Position numbers and translations under genes: made by a program | Assembly: GCA_039707465.1 (NCBI GenBank) | Contig: CM077647.1 | Location: forward strand, 172,234,663-172,298,662 | Length of the DNA stretch: 64,000 nucleotides | Direction: 5' to 3' | Origin: Rhabdophis nuchalis | Lineage: Eukaryota; Chordata; Lepidosauria; Squamata; Natricidae | Part shown: piece after piece, positions 20,416 through 31,830 of the stretch | How the letters are laid out: every line of letters starts with the position of its first letter | How positions within the stretch are numbered: the first letter of the stretch is position 1 | Notes under the pieces: generated by a model | Told to the model about the DNA's origin: nothing | The model's database searches: none | What the model saw: only the letters and a program-made list of their open reading frames with translations

Positions 20416-20873
20416 CCTATTATTCAAGCTATACTGGGTCTTGGTTTAATTCCAATGCAATTCAAAGTGCTGGCAATCACTTTTATAGACATACTAGCTA
20501 TACCCGGCCACAGGTTGTTGTGGCCCAGTCTGGTTAAATGGCCAACCAATCTGTGTGTAGATCTACACCTGCACACATACACACAACCACCATATAATCC
20601 CCAACCTACCTACCTACTGTATTTCCCCCTCCCTCTCTATTCCTCTACCTTAGTGTTCAATGTTCTAGGAACTCTAGTAAAAAGAAACACTAATAGACTG
20701 CCATCAGGTGGGTCATTGGCCAACTATAGATTCACATCTGGACATCGAATATGATCATGGCTTGATCTATCTCTCAATTTATAGGCCTAAATATTTTCAT
20801 TTGTACCATTAAAACCATTCTAGTTTACTTGTTTGTACATGTTTCTGAATTCCAGAAATGCTATTTGATGCAA
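20416..20873. other. Repeat-derived intergenic stretch
   Basis: It contains ACTAGCTATACCCGGCCACA (a recurrent squamate repeat motif, from memory). At 20560-20650 lies an inverted copy of the end of the GTAG minisatellite and its flank (compare 19500-19590). No gene. Confidence 0.5.
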
Positions 20874-21112
20874 AAGCCACGGTGGTGCAGTGGTTAGAGT
20901 GCAGTACTGCAGGCTACTTCTGGGACTGCTGGCTGACTGCAAATTGTCAGTTCAAATCTCACCAGGTTCAAGGTTGACTCAGCTTTCCATCCTTCAAAGG
21001 TGGGAAAAATGAAGACCCAAATTGTTGGGGGCAATAGGCTCACTGTGTAGACCACTTAGAGAAGGCTGTAAGTCACTGTGAAGTGGTATACAAGTCTAAG
21101 TGCTATTACTAC
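20874..21112 (+). mobile_element. tRNA-derived SINE
   Basis: The head carries box-A-like GGTGGTGCAGTGGTTAGAG and box-B-like GTTCAAATCTC. The body includes CAAATTGTTGGGGGCAATAG and the end AAGTGGTATACAAGTCTAAG. Minus-strand relatives occur at 32995-33170, 37770-37905 and 42170-42520. A pol III promoter is implied; it is not a tRNA gene because no cloverleaf follows. Confidence 0.7.
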
Positions 21113-22675
21113 TTGGTGTGTTTTAAGAGCTAGTAATGTTTGTTGTTTCCCTTTAGCAATTTAGGGACATGTGGCTATCCACATTCCAAAAAAAGGAAGA
21201 AGGAGGAAAGATTTATATCACTTTGGTAATACTATGAAGATAAGCCACTCATAGTCACCATCAAGTTCCTTAACTTATCCTGTGAAAGAATGCCTGGATT
21301 TATTTATTATTAAAGTTCACTTTTTGTTAAGTCTTCCACCTTTGGAAATTGATCTCATAAGAAGTGGATCTTACGGCTCTAGTTTTGCAAACAGATTTCT
21401 GATACTTATTGAACAGATGGTTTCTGTAGAGAAATACCACAAAGACAGTTTCAATTGTGCAGGATGGCTGAAGAACACTTCCTTTCTGATAATAGGTAAG
21501 ATTTAGTTCAAACTATAGCTTTTGGTTAGAGTTGATTTTTACAGATCACATGCTCTGGCTTTCAGCAGCAAACTTTATAAAGTTTGAGTCAACAAACTGG
21601 AATAGATTGAAAGAAGGACCATGGGGACACAAGTAATGAAGTCCTATGGAAAGAAACCAGAAGGCCTGGTCATGTTTTAACTTCGGAGAAGAATGCCACC
21701 AGGGGCGGGATTGAAAAATGTTAGCAACCAGTTCTCTGCCCAGTTGCTGAGTGGGCATGGCCATGGTAAGCATGGCCTACTCCACCTCCAGGACCATGGC
21801 CAGGGGCATTTTCTCCCTCCCCAGGCTCAGGAGGTTTTCTCTCAGCCTCCAGGAGGGCGAAACGAACTCTCCTGAATCCTGAAGGCAAAAAACAGGATCG
21901 TTTTTGTATTTCTGGTAGGCCTGATTTTCACCCTCCCCAGGCTTCAGAATTTTTCTTGAGCTCAAGGGGTGTGAAAATGGCCTCCCCTGGACTCTGGAGG
22001 TCCTCAGAAGACTGGAAATGGGCCAATTTCAGGCCTTCTGGAACTTCTGTGAGGCCTGTTTTTCACCATCCCTGAGTATCCATGTTAGCCTTGTACTTTC
22101 CTGGCATCCAAAATGGGCCATGTGGCAACTCCTGGGAGTAGCGGGGCAGGGTGGGAGGGGCAAACCAGAGGTGGGATTTGAGTATCTGTGATGATGTTTG
22201 GGCAAGTGGGGGGAACCTCTTACCACTGTCACTACTGGTTCACCTGAACTGGGGTTTGACTTTGGAGATAGCTAGAAATTGTCAAATGGACAAAGACTTC
22301 AGAAGATTCAGGAAATAGTTTAAAGATTTCATAATTTCATTTGTAATTTTGTATTTCATCCCAGGTGGATGTGCAACCATTGAAAGATTTACCAAAAGAC
22401 ACAGATGTGACGAGGATTATAAAATGTTATATCTTCCCAACACAAGAGAATATATGTAGTTCAGGGTTGAACTGTGGGATCCTTAGTTGTCTCTGAGCTT
22501 TGGTTGCCTTCCTGCAGATGTTTCATTACCCAATTAGGTAACAACATCAGGAATAGTAGTGCAATGATTTGGGTAATGAAATGCCTGCAAGAAAGCAACC
22601 GGGATCAGAGAGCATCAGGGATTCCATAGTTCTCTTTCAGAAAGGGAGTTAATAGAATCATCTAGATCTTTAGCA
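21113..22675. other. Intergenic repeats, no gene seen
   Basis: Sequence from 21700 to 22250 is GC-richer and shows recurring blocks such as CCTCCCCAGGCTCAGGAGG, typical of decayed interspersed repeats. A block at 22440-22500 is related to 8735-8815. Short frames show no similarity I recognise. Confidence 0.5.
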
Positions 22676-23617
22676 TCATGCTCCATGTTCAAAACTTGTC
22701 CTTTTGGTTACCACTTTCCACAAAGCAGTTTTGAATTCACTGTTCCGGATTGTGTAGATGAAAGGGTTTATCATGGGTACAAAGCTGGTGCGCACAAGCG
22801 AGATTGCCTTATTGAGTCGGGTGTCACCATGCGTTGAAGGTTTTAAGTACATGAGCATATCTGCTGTATAGAAAATGGTTAGAACAATGAGATGGGAAGC
22901 ACAGGTGAAAAAGGCTTTGGACCTCCCAGTTGCAGAAGGGATATGAAGTATGGTATTTATAATGCACATATATGAAATTAGAGAGAACCCAAAGGACCCC
23001 CACATTATAATAGCACCATAAATAAATCCTATTAGCTCAATCACTATTGTATTAGCACAAGCCAACTGCAAAACTGGACCAATGTCACAAAAGAAATGAT
23101 CGATGAGATTGCTCCCACAGTAGGGGTATGTCCACACCACAACTGACTGCGGAAATATGAGTCCAAACCCACCAATCCATGCCAGCAAACAGAGTTTGAG
23201 ACAGAGTCCACTGGTCATAATGATTTGATAATGCAAAGGTTTGCAGATGGCCACATAGCGGTCAAACGACATGATTGTGAGGATGATGAACTCCACAGCT
23301 CCCATTGTGAAGACCATAAAAACCTGGGCCATGCAACATGCAAAGCAGATGGTGTTTTTGCCAGATAAACTATTGGCCAACATCTTTGGTATCTCTGATG
23401 TTGTGGAAGAAATCTCAGCTGCGGAGAAGTTGAGGAGGAAGAAATACATGGGAGTATGGAGCTTAGGTTCCATGGAAACCACGATGATGATTAAGGAATG
23501 TCCTACAAGTGACAGAAGGTATATCAGAAACAAAAGTATATAAAACCCCACGTCCAGTTCATGAAATTCCCAAAATCCCAGAAGAATAAATTCATGGGAA
23601 AATGTAGCATTGGACAT
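22676..23617 (-). CDS. Olfactory receptor, class II, intact
   Basis: The 313-aa receptor starts at the ATG at 23617 (MSNATF, sequon N3-A-T); the frame stays open 49 codons further upstream but that part is unlike ORs. Landmarks: LHTPMYFF (54-61), EIPKML (75-80), SFDRYVAICKPLHY (117-130), PYCGSNLIDHFFCD (165-178), KAFFTCASH (234-242), PMINPFIYTIRN (281-292). The residue after TM1 Gly-39 is His-40 instead of the nearly invariant Asn. Closest relative in the window is the pseudogene at 4627-5130; the receptors at 30.1 and 36.4 kb are more distant members of the same group. Upstream sequence (23.8-24.2 kb) contains a tandem duplication. Confidence 0.95.
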   Translation of the reverse strand: MSNATFSHEFILLGFWEFHELDVGFYILLFLIYLLSLVGHSLIIIVVSMEPKLHTPMYFFLLNFSAAEISSTTSEIPKMLANSLSGKNTICFACCMAQVFMVFTMGAVEFIILTIMSFDRYVAICKPLHYQIIMTSGLCLKLCLLAWIGGFGLIFPQSVVVWTYPYCGSNLIDHFFCDIGPVLQLACANTIVIELIGFIYGAIIMWGSFGFSLISYMCIINTILHIPSATGRSKAFFTCASHLIVLTIFYTADMLMYLKPSTHGDTRLNKAISLVRTSFVPMINPFIYTIRNSEFKTALWKVVTKRTSFEHGA

Positions 23618-23799
23618 CGCCTTCTTCTTTTCTAAAATGATACAATAATGTATAGAAACATTATCATTTGTGGTGTAATAAAGATATACAATAGGATCTG
23701 AGCAAACATTAATCACATAAATGGCTGAAGGGAATTGCTGTGCAGGTTTACTGAACACTTTCATATTTTTTACTCACAGAAGGGTTGATTCATTAGTGG

Positions 23800-24230
23800 T
23801 TTTGGAGATGTCACCGCTGCTCTCAGAGAATCTGTGGCTTTTTGATTCAGGATATGAGGGGAGGCAGGAAATAAATGTTTCCTCATAAAACGTCATCACC
23901 CTTTTTGATTCTGGATGTGAAGGGAGACAGGAAATTAATTTTTCCTCATAAAATGTCATCACCCATTTTTCCTCACTGAAGTATTGTACACTACTTGGAA
24001 ACATTTCAGGAGTTTGTTGTATTCTTTCTGAAATCTAAAATGGGAATAAACAATACTGACATAATGACAGTTATCAGATTCTCAGAGAATCTGTGGCTAT
24101 TTGATTCAGGATGTGAGGGGAGGCAGGAAATTAATTTTTCTTCATAAAATGTCATCACCTATTTTTCTTCACTGAAGTATTGCTACTTGGAACTACTTCA
24201 GAGTTTGTTTTATTCTTTCTGAAATCTAAT
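23800..24230. repeat. Tandem duplication upstream of the OR
   Basis: A block of 150-200 bp (TCTCAGAGAATCTGTGGCT through ATTCTTTCTGAAATCTAA) occurs at 23817-24035 and again at 24079-24230. Within the first copy a 70-bp subunit (TTTTTGATTC...AAAACGTCATCACC) is itself doubled. The repetitive minus-strand frame here is not a gene. It lies 200-600 bp 5' of the OR start, where its promoter would be. Confidence 0.75.
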
Positions 24231-24235
24231 ATCAT

Positions 24236-24615
24236 GAATGGTTGCAGGTACTGGGTACATCTAATTTAATGAAAAGGAGGACCAGGGGAGACATGATAGC
24301 AGTGTTCCAATATTTCAGGAGCTTCCACAAAGAAGAGGGAGTCAAACTATTCACCAAGGCACCTGAGGGCAGAACAAGAAGCAATGCCTGGAAGCTAATC
24401 AAGGAGAGAAGCAACTTAGAACTGAGGAGAAATTTCCTGACAGTTCGAACAATTAATCAGTGGAACAGCTTGCTTCTAGAAGTTTTGAATGCTCCAACAC
24501 TGGAAGTTTTTAGGAAGATGTTGAATAACCATTGGTCTGAAGTGGTGTAGGGTTTCCTGCCTAAGGACGTTGGACTAGAAGACTTCCAAGGTCCCTTCCA
24601 ACTCTGCTATTCTAT
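24236..24615 (+). mobile_element. CR1 3' fragment
   Basis: The RT C-terminal frame (SSNLMKRRTRGD-like) stays open to the stop at about 24550, then the CR1 3' end follows. 5'-truncated. Confidence 0.85.
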
Positions 24616-25043
24616 ATAATTTTAATTTCCATATAACAGCTATAGCCCTTACTCCATGTGAGGCAATATATTTTCCTGAGCACCAAATACTACAAACCCC
24701 TCATCCTTTTTGAGAATCCATGGCCTGCAACCAATTAATTCATGTTGCTAAGGGTCCATTTGAATCTCAAAATGATTTCACCCAACCCCCAAATTATCAT
24801 AACTGTGCAAGACCTTACAATCCACATCAAAGATGGTATTTTCTTTCTTACCTTGTAGCAAGCATCAAACATGTTCTGGAGGTAGCTTTAGAGAGGAATG
24901 TTTCTATGTATAGGTAACTCTGTTCAGTAACAGTGAAGAGTTGGAAGATTTTTTCCCCCTCATGTGATTTCTTTATAGTTCCTAAGGGACAGCACAAGTG
25001 ATAGTTTCCCTCCTGCCAATTAGTAGTTTATAACATTATAGAA
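24616..25043. other. Intergenic, nothing recognised
   Basis: No coding similarity and no repeat recognised, apart from the stretch just before 25044 that forms the hAT target duplication. Confidence 0.5.
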
Positions 25044-25299
25044 CTGTAATGGTGAACCTATGGCAGGTGTCCCATAGGTGGCACGTCAAGCCTTCACCCA
25101 GCTAACCTCTACCATGCATGGGTACATGCCTCCTACCAGCCAGCTGATTTTGGGGTTGCTAAAACACATGTGTGTGGGGGGTGCATGCAGGAGACACTCG
25201 TGCATGTGTGGGGAGTGGGGAAGCAGGAGGTGGTGGTGTGTCCCCCCCCCCATGGCCTGTTTTTGGTCCCAGGAGGCTTCAGGGAGGCCTACTAGGCCC

Positions 25300-25615
25300 A
25301 AAATGGAGCATGGGAGGTGTGGAGTCCCCCCATGGCCTGTTTTTGGCCCCAGGAGGCTTCAGGGAGGCCTACTAGGCCCAAAATGGAGCACGGGAGGTGT
25401 GGAGTCCCCCCATGGCCTGTTTTTGGTCCCAGGAGGCTTCAGGAGGCCTACTAGGCCCAAAATGGAGCACGGGGATGGTGGTGTCACATGACACATGCAG
25501 GGAGGCAGAACAAATGGGGTGTCACACACCCATTGCATTATGGGTGTGGGCATGCATGCACACACTTTCAGCATTTGAGGACAAAAAGGTTACTCATCAC
25601 TGGTATAGAGTTTTT
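25300..25615 (+). repeat. Long direct repeat flanking L1, left copy
   Basis: This 316-bp block from AAAATGGAGCA to GGTATAGAGTTTTT recurs at 27430-27747 with only a few differences. The two copies directly bound the L1 fragment, as a target-site duplication would. Confidence 0.8.
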
Positions 25616-27429
25616 TTTTGTTTTTTTTTTAAAAAATAGTCTTTATTAATATAAATATAAAAAATAACATTTAACAAATATAAAGGAAAATCGACATACA
25701 TTATTAAGGCGGAAAGAAAGGTAGGGGGAGAGAAGAGGGGGAAGATAGAAAAAAGAGAAGAAAAAGGTAGACATACCGGGGATATACTATTCCCCTAATT
25801 CAAAAGTTTTTGTCTATCCCAGTCTGTTCTATTCATTATTATATACATTTTAACTTAACTATCTGCATATACATCTCTATAATTATCTTAAATTCATTAT
25901 CGTCTCACTTGTTCCTTGTATTTATTTCACGTTTATATTATTTGTTTGTTTACTTTGGTATCCTTTTGTTCTCTTGTCGTACCATACGTACCATTTTTCC
26001 CATGTTTGAGCATAAATTGACTCTGTTTTGTCTTTTAAGGTATATGTTAACCTATCGGATTCAGCACAGTTGAAAATTTTAGATATGACTAGGTGATCTG
26101 TTGGTACATTACTATCTTTCCATTGTTGCACAATGGCCATCCTTGTTGCTGTTGTAATGTGTATAAAAAGGTACCAGTCTTGGTTCTGAGTTTGGTTTGA
26201 TTTGATGCCGAGTAAATAAGATTCAGGCTTAAGAGGGAAATTGATGCCTACTATTTCCAGCAGCCAGATTTGTATTTTCTTCCAGAGTTGGTTAATTTTT
26301 GGACAAGTCCACCATTGGTGGAAGAACGTACCCCTGGCCGTTTTGCATTTCCAACATCTGTCGGAAGTATTTGGAAACATATGTGTTATTCGGGATGGTG
26401 GTAAATACCACCTGTAAAGCATTTTATATAGGTTCTCCTTGAATGAGGAGGCCAGGGTCATTTTAATAGATTTGCCCCAAATTGTTTGCCATTCGTCGAG
26501 TGTGATGTTCCTTCCTATATTCCTCCCCCAGGCAATCATAGCACCTTTGATTATTTCCTCACCAATGTATCCTTGTAAAAGCAATTTATATGCTTTAGAA
26601 ATGAATTTAATCGGTGAATCCCATAAGATCTTATCAATATCTTGTTTTGACGGGTAAATTCCAAATTGTTTTTTATCCTTATTGAATTTAGATACTGCTT
26701 GCGTGTAGGACCACCAGTCTATTTTCCAACCCCTTAACTCTAAATCTGCCCGTGTTCTGATATTACCAATTTCGTCTGTCAAATCTTCATAAGTTAAATT
26801 TCTTTTTGAATTATGAACCATTGGATAGGTCACTGCTTCGATTGGTGCTAGCCATCTTGGGATTTGGTTATATAGTTGTTTAATTTTCAACCATGACGCA
26901 AAAAGGGTCACCCTAATATGATGAATTGTGAAACTTTTGGGTTGTTTGTTGTCTTTGGGCCAAAGGTATGAATGCCAACCCTGGGGCAGATCATGGCCTT
27001 CAATTACTAGTATTCGACTTCTTGTGAGAGTAACCCAATCTTTAACCCAAATTAAGATTGACGCGTGGTAATAAAGCTCCCAATTTGGTAATCCCAAGCC
27101 TCCTTTCAGTTTGTGTTCTTGGAGCATTTTCTTTTTAATGCGTGCTTTTTTTCCCTGCCAGACAAATTTAAGAGTAATCCGATCTAATTTTTGGAAAAAT
27201 TCTTTGTTTAGTTTTGTAGGTGCTGTTTGAAATAAGTATGTCCATTTTGGTAAAATATATGCCTTAATAGCTGCTATCCTTCCTAATAAAGATATTGGGA
27301 TTTTGCTCCAATTTTCAAGTTCCCTAGCCATTTCTCCTATTAATTTATTGTAATTTAACTCTTTAATCGCGGAACACCTATTGGTTAGCCAAATTCCCAA
27401 GTGCTTCACTTTTTTAACAATTTCAATTC
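25616..27429 (-). mobile_element. L1 LINE, 5'-truncated
   Basis: A T-rich run at 25611-25632 is the poly(A) tail in minus orientation, followed by about 290 bp of 3' UTR and the ORF2 C-terminal half. The 5' end is at 27429, inside ORF2. It sits between two copies of a 317-bp sequence. Confidence 0.85.
25922..27409 (-). pseudogene. L1 ORF2 C-terminal half (open, truncated)
   Basis: A 495-codon open frame equals the part of L1 ORF2 after the RT catalytic core: KHLGIWLTNR, ISLLGRIAAIKAYILPKWTY, ITLKFVWQGKKARIKKK, GGLGLPNWELYYHA, the zinc knuckle CWKCKTARGTFFHQWWTC and the WEKWYVWYDK end. Endonuclease and RT active sites are absent, so it is not functional alone. The frame continues to the truncation point at 27429. 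Its intactness suggests a fairly young insertion. Confidence 0.85.
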
Positions 27430-27747
27430 AAAATGGAGCACGGGAGGTGTGGAGTCCCCCCATGGACTGTTTTTGGTCCCAGGAGGCTTCAGGGAGGCCT
27501 ACTAGGCCCAAAATGGAGCACGGGAGGTGTGGAGTCCCCCCCATGGCCTGTTTTTGGTCCCAGAAGGCTTCAGGAGGCCTACTAGGCCCAAAATGGAGCA
27601 CGGGGATGGTGGTGTCACATGACACATGCAGGGAGGCAGAACAAATGGGGGTGTCACACACCCATTGCATTATGGGTGTGGGCATGCATGCACACACTTT
27701 CAGCATTTGAGGACAAAAAGGTTACTCATCACTGGTATAGAGTTTTT
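27430..27747 (+). repeat. Long direct repeat flanking L1, right copy
   Basis: This 318-bp copy matches 25300-25615 and contains two of the three 80-bp tandem units plus the hAT right end. It ends GAGTTTTT before diverging to CAAAGGAC. Confidence 0.8.
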
Positions 27748-28034
27748 CAAAGGACAACATTCCAATAATGGAAATTGGCCATCGAAAAAAAGAATCCATA
27801 GTGAAACTGGGAAATATGGATTGATCACTAAGACAGGCAGCTTTGTGGAGAAGACTTTAGAGATTCCCTTGGACTTCAAGGAGATCAAATCAGCCAATCC
27901 TAAAGAAACCCCTAATCCTTTAGAGAGAGAGAAAAACCCAGGGGTGTTCAAGACTTGTGGACTTCAACTCCCAGAATGCCTCTTCTTGCTCTTCATTGTG
28001 ATGATGTGTGGAATGTGACTGTGTGAACCCTAGG
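27748..28034. other. Intergenic, nothing recognised
   Basis: No gene seen; contains ACTTCAACTCCCAGAATGCC, the core motif of the hairpin MITE family, at about 27960. Confidence 0.4.
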
Positions 28035-28251
28035 AATTTTTATCAGTTTGACACATGTTACAAAGTTAAAAAGGAGATGAGAGTTAACAATGTGATTCCA
28101 AATGATTTTTTTTGAGCCCTTCTTCAAATAGGCTTAGCTGACCCTCTTCTTGTTTTTTTTGTTATTTAAATTCTAAAACAACAGAACAGAATAGGATAGG
28201 ATAGGATAGAATAGAATTGAAAATTAGGATAGGATAGGATAGGACAGGACA

Positions 28252-29612
28252 GTTCAAAAAAGGAAAAAAAATAGATCCAGGAAACTATAGACCTATCAGC
28301 CTGAATTCAATACCAGGGAAGAGTCTGGAAAAGATAATTAAGCAACGAATTAGCAAACACCTAGAAGCAAACAAAGTAATAGCCAAAAGTCAACATGGGT
28401 TTGTCAAAAACAGATCATGCCAGACTAATCTTATTGCATTCTTTGACAAAGTGACAAAATTAGTGGACCAGAGGAATGCTGTCGATATAATTTACTTGGA
28501 CTTCAGCAAGGCATTTGATAAAGTAGACCATAACCTACTATTAGATAATGTAGAAAAATGTGGGTTAGACAGCATCACCACCAAATGGATTCGCAACTGG
28601 CTGACCAACTGCACTCAACGTGTAGTCCTCAATGGAACTGCATCTACATGGAAGGAAGTATGCAGTGGAGTCCCCCAAGGCTCTGTTTTAGGCCCAGTAC
28701 TCTTCAACATCTTCATCAATGATTTGGATGAGGGGATAAATAAGGAACTCATCAAATTTGCAGATGACACCAAGCTGGCAGGAATAGCCAACCCTCCAGA
28801 AAATAGGCTTAAGATACAGAAGAATCTTGACAAACTTGAACATTGGACACTATCTAACAATATGAAATTCAATTGTGAAAAAAGTAAGGTTCTACATTTA
28901 GTCAAGAAAAAAAAATGCTCAGCTACAGTATAGGTGGTACCTTGCTCAATAGTAGCAACTGTGAGAGGGATCTTGGAATCCTAGTGGATAACCATTTAAA
29001 TATGAGCCAGCAGTGTGCAGCAGCTGCCAAAAAAGCCAACACAGTTCTAGACTGCATAAACAGAGGGATACAATCAATATCACATGAAGTGTTAATACCA
29101 CTTTATAATGTCTTAGTAAAACCACACTTGGAATATGGCATCCAGTTTTGTTCGCCACAATGTAGAAAAGATGTGGAGACTCTAGAAAGAGTGCAGAGAA
29201 GAGCAACAAAGATGATTAGGGGACTGGAGGCTAAAACATATGAAGAACGGTTGCAGGAACTGGGTATGTCTAGTTTAATGAAAAGGACTAGGGGAGACAT
29301 AATAGCAGTCTTCCGATATTTCAGAGGATGCCACAAAGAAGAGGGAGTCAAACTATTCTCGAAAGCACCTGAGGGCAGAACAAGAAGCAATGGGTGGAAT
29401 CTAATCAAGGAGAGAAGCAACTTAAAACTGAGGAGAAATTTCCTAACAGAACAATTAACCAGTGGAACAGCTTGCCTCCAGAAGTTGTGAATGCCCCAGC
29501 CCTGGAAGTCTTTAAGAAGATGTTGGATAGCCATTTCTCTGAAATGGTATAGGGTTTCCTGCCTAGGCAGGGAGTTGGACTAGAAAACCTCCAAGGTCCC
29601 TTCAAACTCTGC
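28252..29612 (+). mobile_element. CR1 LINE, 5'-truncated, inserted in a microsatellite tail
   Basis: It begins in the RT domain (FKKGKK region) after an AGGAT-rich run, retains YLDFSKAFDKVDH, SGVPQGSVLGP and FADDTKLAG, then shifts frame near 28920 (A-run) and again near 29285 and 29450. It ends with CR1 3' sequence at about 29612, tail-to-tail with an older minus-strand CR1. Copy 2 of the segment lacks it. Confidence 0.88.
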
Positions 29613-29624
29613 TATTGTATGTAT

Positions 29625-30045
29625 AGTTGGAAGGGATCTTGGAGGTCTTCTACTACAACCCCTGCCCAGACAGGAAACCCTACACCATCAACATCAGACA
29701 AATGGCTAGACAACATCTTCTTAAAGACTTCCAGGGTTGGGGCATTCACAACTTCTGGAGGCAAGCTGTTCCACTGATTAATTGTTCAAACTGTCAGGAA
29801 ATTTCTTCTTAGTTCTAGGTTGCTTTTCTCCTGGATTAGTGTCTACCCACTGCTTCTTGTCTTACCCTCTTGTGCTTTGGAGAATAGCTTGACTCCCTCT
29901 TCTTTAGGGCAGCCCCTGAAATATTGAAACACTGCTATCATGTTGTCTCTAGTCCTTCTCTTTACTAGATTAGCCATGTCCAGTTCCTGCAACCATTCTT
30001 CATATGTTTTAGCCTATAGTCCCCTCCAGTTCCCTACATCTCACA
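29625..30045 (-). mobile_element. CR1 3' fragment shared by both segment copies
   Basis: Minus-oriented CR1 3' end (plus strand GTTGGAAGGGATCTTGGAGG). The same insertion lies at 35796-36297 in copy 2, so it predates the duplication. Confidence 0.85.
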
Positions 30046-30144
30046 CAAACTAATACTTTTGTTACATTATTAATGCTAATAGTTGCATAGAAACCACAAC
30101 AACTCACCTTTTTAGTTCCTTTATTTTATTTTTTAAAACCATTC

Positions 30145-31080
30145 TTAAGTCCTAAAAACCACCATCCGTCTCATTGTTTTGTCAAGAGCTCTCTTGAATT
30201 CACTGTTCCAGATTGTGTAGATGAATGGATTTAACATGGGTACAAAGCTGGTGCGCACAAGCGATATGACTTTATTGAGTTGAGGATCCCCATGTGTAGA
30301 AGGACGCAAGTACATGATCATGCCTGCTGTGTAGAAGATAATTAGAACAGTGAGGTGGGATGCACAGGTGAGGAAGGCTTTGGAGCGTCCAGTGGCAGAA
30401 GAAATCCGGATTATAGCTGTTACAATGTGCATGTACGATATCAGGGAAAGGCCAAGGGACCCCCACATGAAAGTGGCACCATAGATGAGACCGATTCTCT
30501 CTATCAGAGTTGTATCAGCGCAGGCCAATCTCAGAACGGGTCCGACATCACAAAAGAAGTGGTCAATGATGTTGTCCCTGCAATAAGGAAATGTCCATAT
30601 CACTACGGTCTGAGAAAAGACAATCAGGAACCCAGCAATCCAAGACCCCAAAGCCAACTGAAAGATGAACGGATTGGTCATGATCATATTATAGAGTAAA
30701 GGTTTACAAATGGCCATGTAGCGATCAAAAGACATAATCGAGAGTATCAGGAACTCAACCCCACCCATGGCAAAGACCGTGAAAAATTGTGCCACGCAGC
30801 ATGCAAAACAGATGGTATTTTGACCCAAGATGATATTGGTCAACATTTTGGGGATTTCTGCTGAGGTAGAACAGATCTCAGCCAGGGAGAAGTTGATGAG
30901 GAAGAAATACATTGGCGTATGGAGCATGGGTTCCATGATAACAATAAAGATGATTAAAGTGTGCCCTAAAAGGGACAGAAGATACATCAGTAGAACTATC
31001 GTTTAAAATACCATTGTCAGCTCATGTAATTGCGGAAATCCCACAAGAATGAACTCTTCAACCAAGGTTACATTGGTCAT
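30145..31080 (-). pseudogene. Olfactory receptor pseudogene, single nonsense codon
   Basis: Nearly identical to the intact OR at 36423-37352. The start MTNVTL is at 31080. Codon 26 is TAA (31003-31005) where the paralogue has TAT, followed by Thr (ACC in the intact copy, ACG here). The remaining frame is open to 30145. A second suspicious change turns the conserved IYTIRN into IYTIWN (30208-30210, CGG to TGG, a CpG-type transition). A late substitution also lengthens the C-terminus slightly. The TM1 Asn is His, as in its relatives. A downstream Met could give a product lacking the N-terminus, which is unlikely to be a working receptor. It could also be a segregating allele. Confidence 0.88.
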
Positions 31081-31599
31081 CTTCCACTTTCCTACAATAA
31101 AAAGGAGAGCATAATGTAAGAAGAGAAATATCTTCCTGAATAAAGGATAGTGAGTGTTACATAACATTCTGATACCCAGGATTAATATCTGAAATTTCAT
31201 ATGAAATAGTTTTTGCAAAGTCCAATTATTACCTTTCGAAATCAGTTACCACAATTAGATTCACACAATTGGTAATTTACTTCTTATAATCATGTAAGCA
31301 AAATAATGAGATTTGTTTGCTTATTTTGCATCAGAAGCATCAAACAGATTAATAGGGAAAAAAATCATCACTGCATTCACAGGAATTTTATTTCATGGTG
31401 CTTAATTAGATTGAAATAAAACAGAGTCAGTTTGGACTCTGGTCTAGGGGTGACTTTATCTCAACACCTCCATGACAAGAGTTTGAATCCTGGCATGATT
31501 TTCAAGGCTGTATGAAACCTGGGAGTTCAAAACTTGGTATGATTTATGGCTATCATTCCAATAGCATCACCTACATTCTAGATTAACTATACATCATGG

Positions 31600-31830
31600 C
31601 TCAGCATACGTCTGTCTGTCTATCTATCTATCTACATTTCCCCCAACTCTCTCTATCAATCCAGCTGTCTGTTTAGCTATCTGCCTGTCTCTCCATCTGT
31701 CTTCCATCCATCCAATCTATCCAATCCACCCACCCACCCATGCATTCATCTATCCATCCACCTACCTACCTACCTACCTACCTACCTACCTACCTACCTA
31801 CCTACCTACCTACCTACCTACAATTATCTG
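31600..31830. repeat. Tetranucleotide microsatellites (CTAC, CCAT, TCTG types)
   Basis: About 18 CTAC units at about 31760-31820 are preceded by mixed TCTG, TATC and CCAT units. The orthologous spot in copy 2 (40149-40760) is much longer, showing divergence of the array after duplication. Confidence 0.9.

Larger units (their letters stand above)
25044..27734. mobile_element. hAT-like element split by an L1 insertion
   Basis: Left end CTGTAATGGTGAACCTATGG and, read inverted, right end CAGTGATGAGTAACCTTTTT resemble the element at 18566-18904. Flanks TTATAGAA (25036-25043) and GTATAGAG (27735-27742) agree at six of eight. The interior has three tandem units of about 80 bp (GGCCTGTTTTTGG...GGAGTCCCCC). 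An L1 fragment occupies 25616-27429. Confidence 0.65.

Noticed and set aside
20874..20960. Functional tRNA gene
   Set aside because: Box A- and B-like motifs are present, but no cloverleaf or anticodon stem can be drawn, and the sequence continues as a SINE.
30355..30699. 114-aa frame antisense to the OR (repeated at 36627-36971)
   Set aside because: Shadow of conserved OR codons on the opposite strand.
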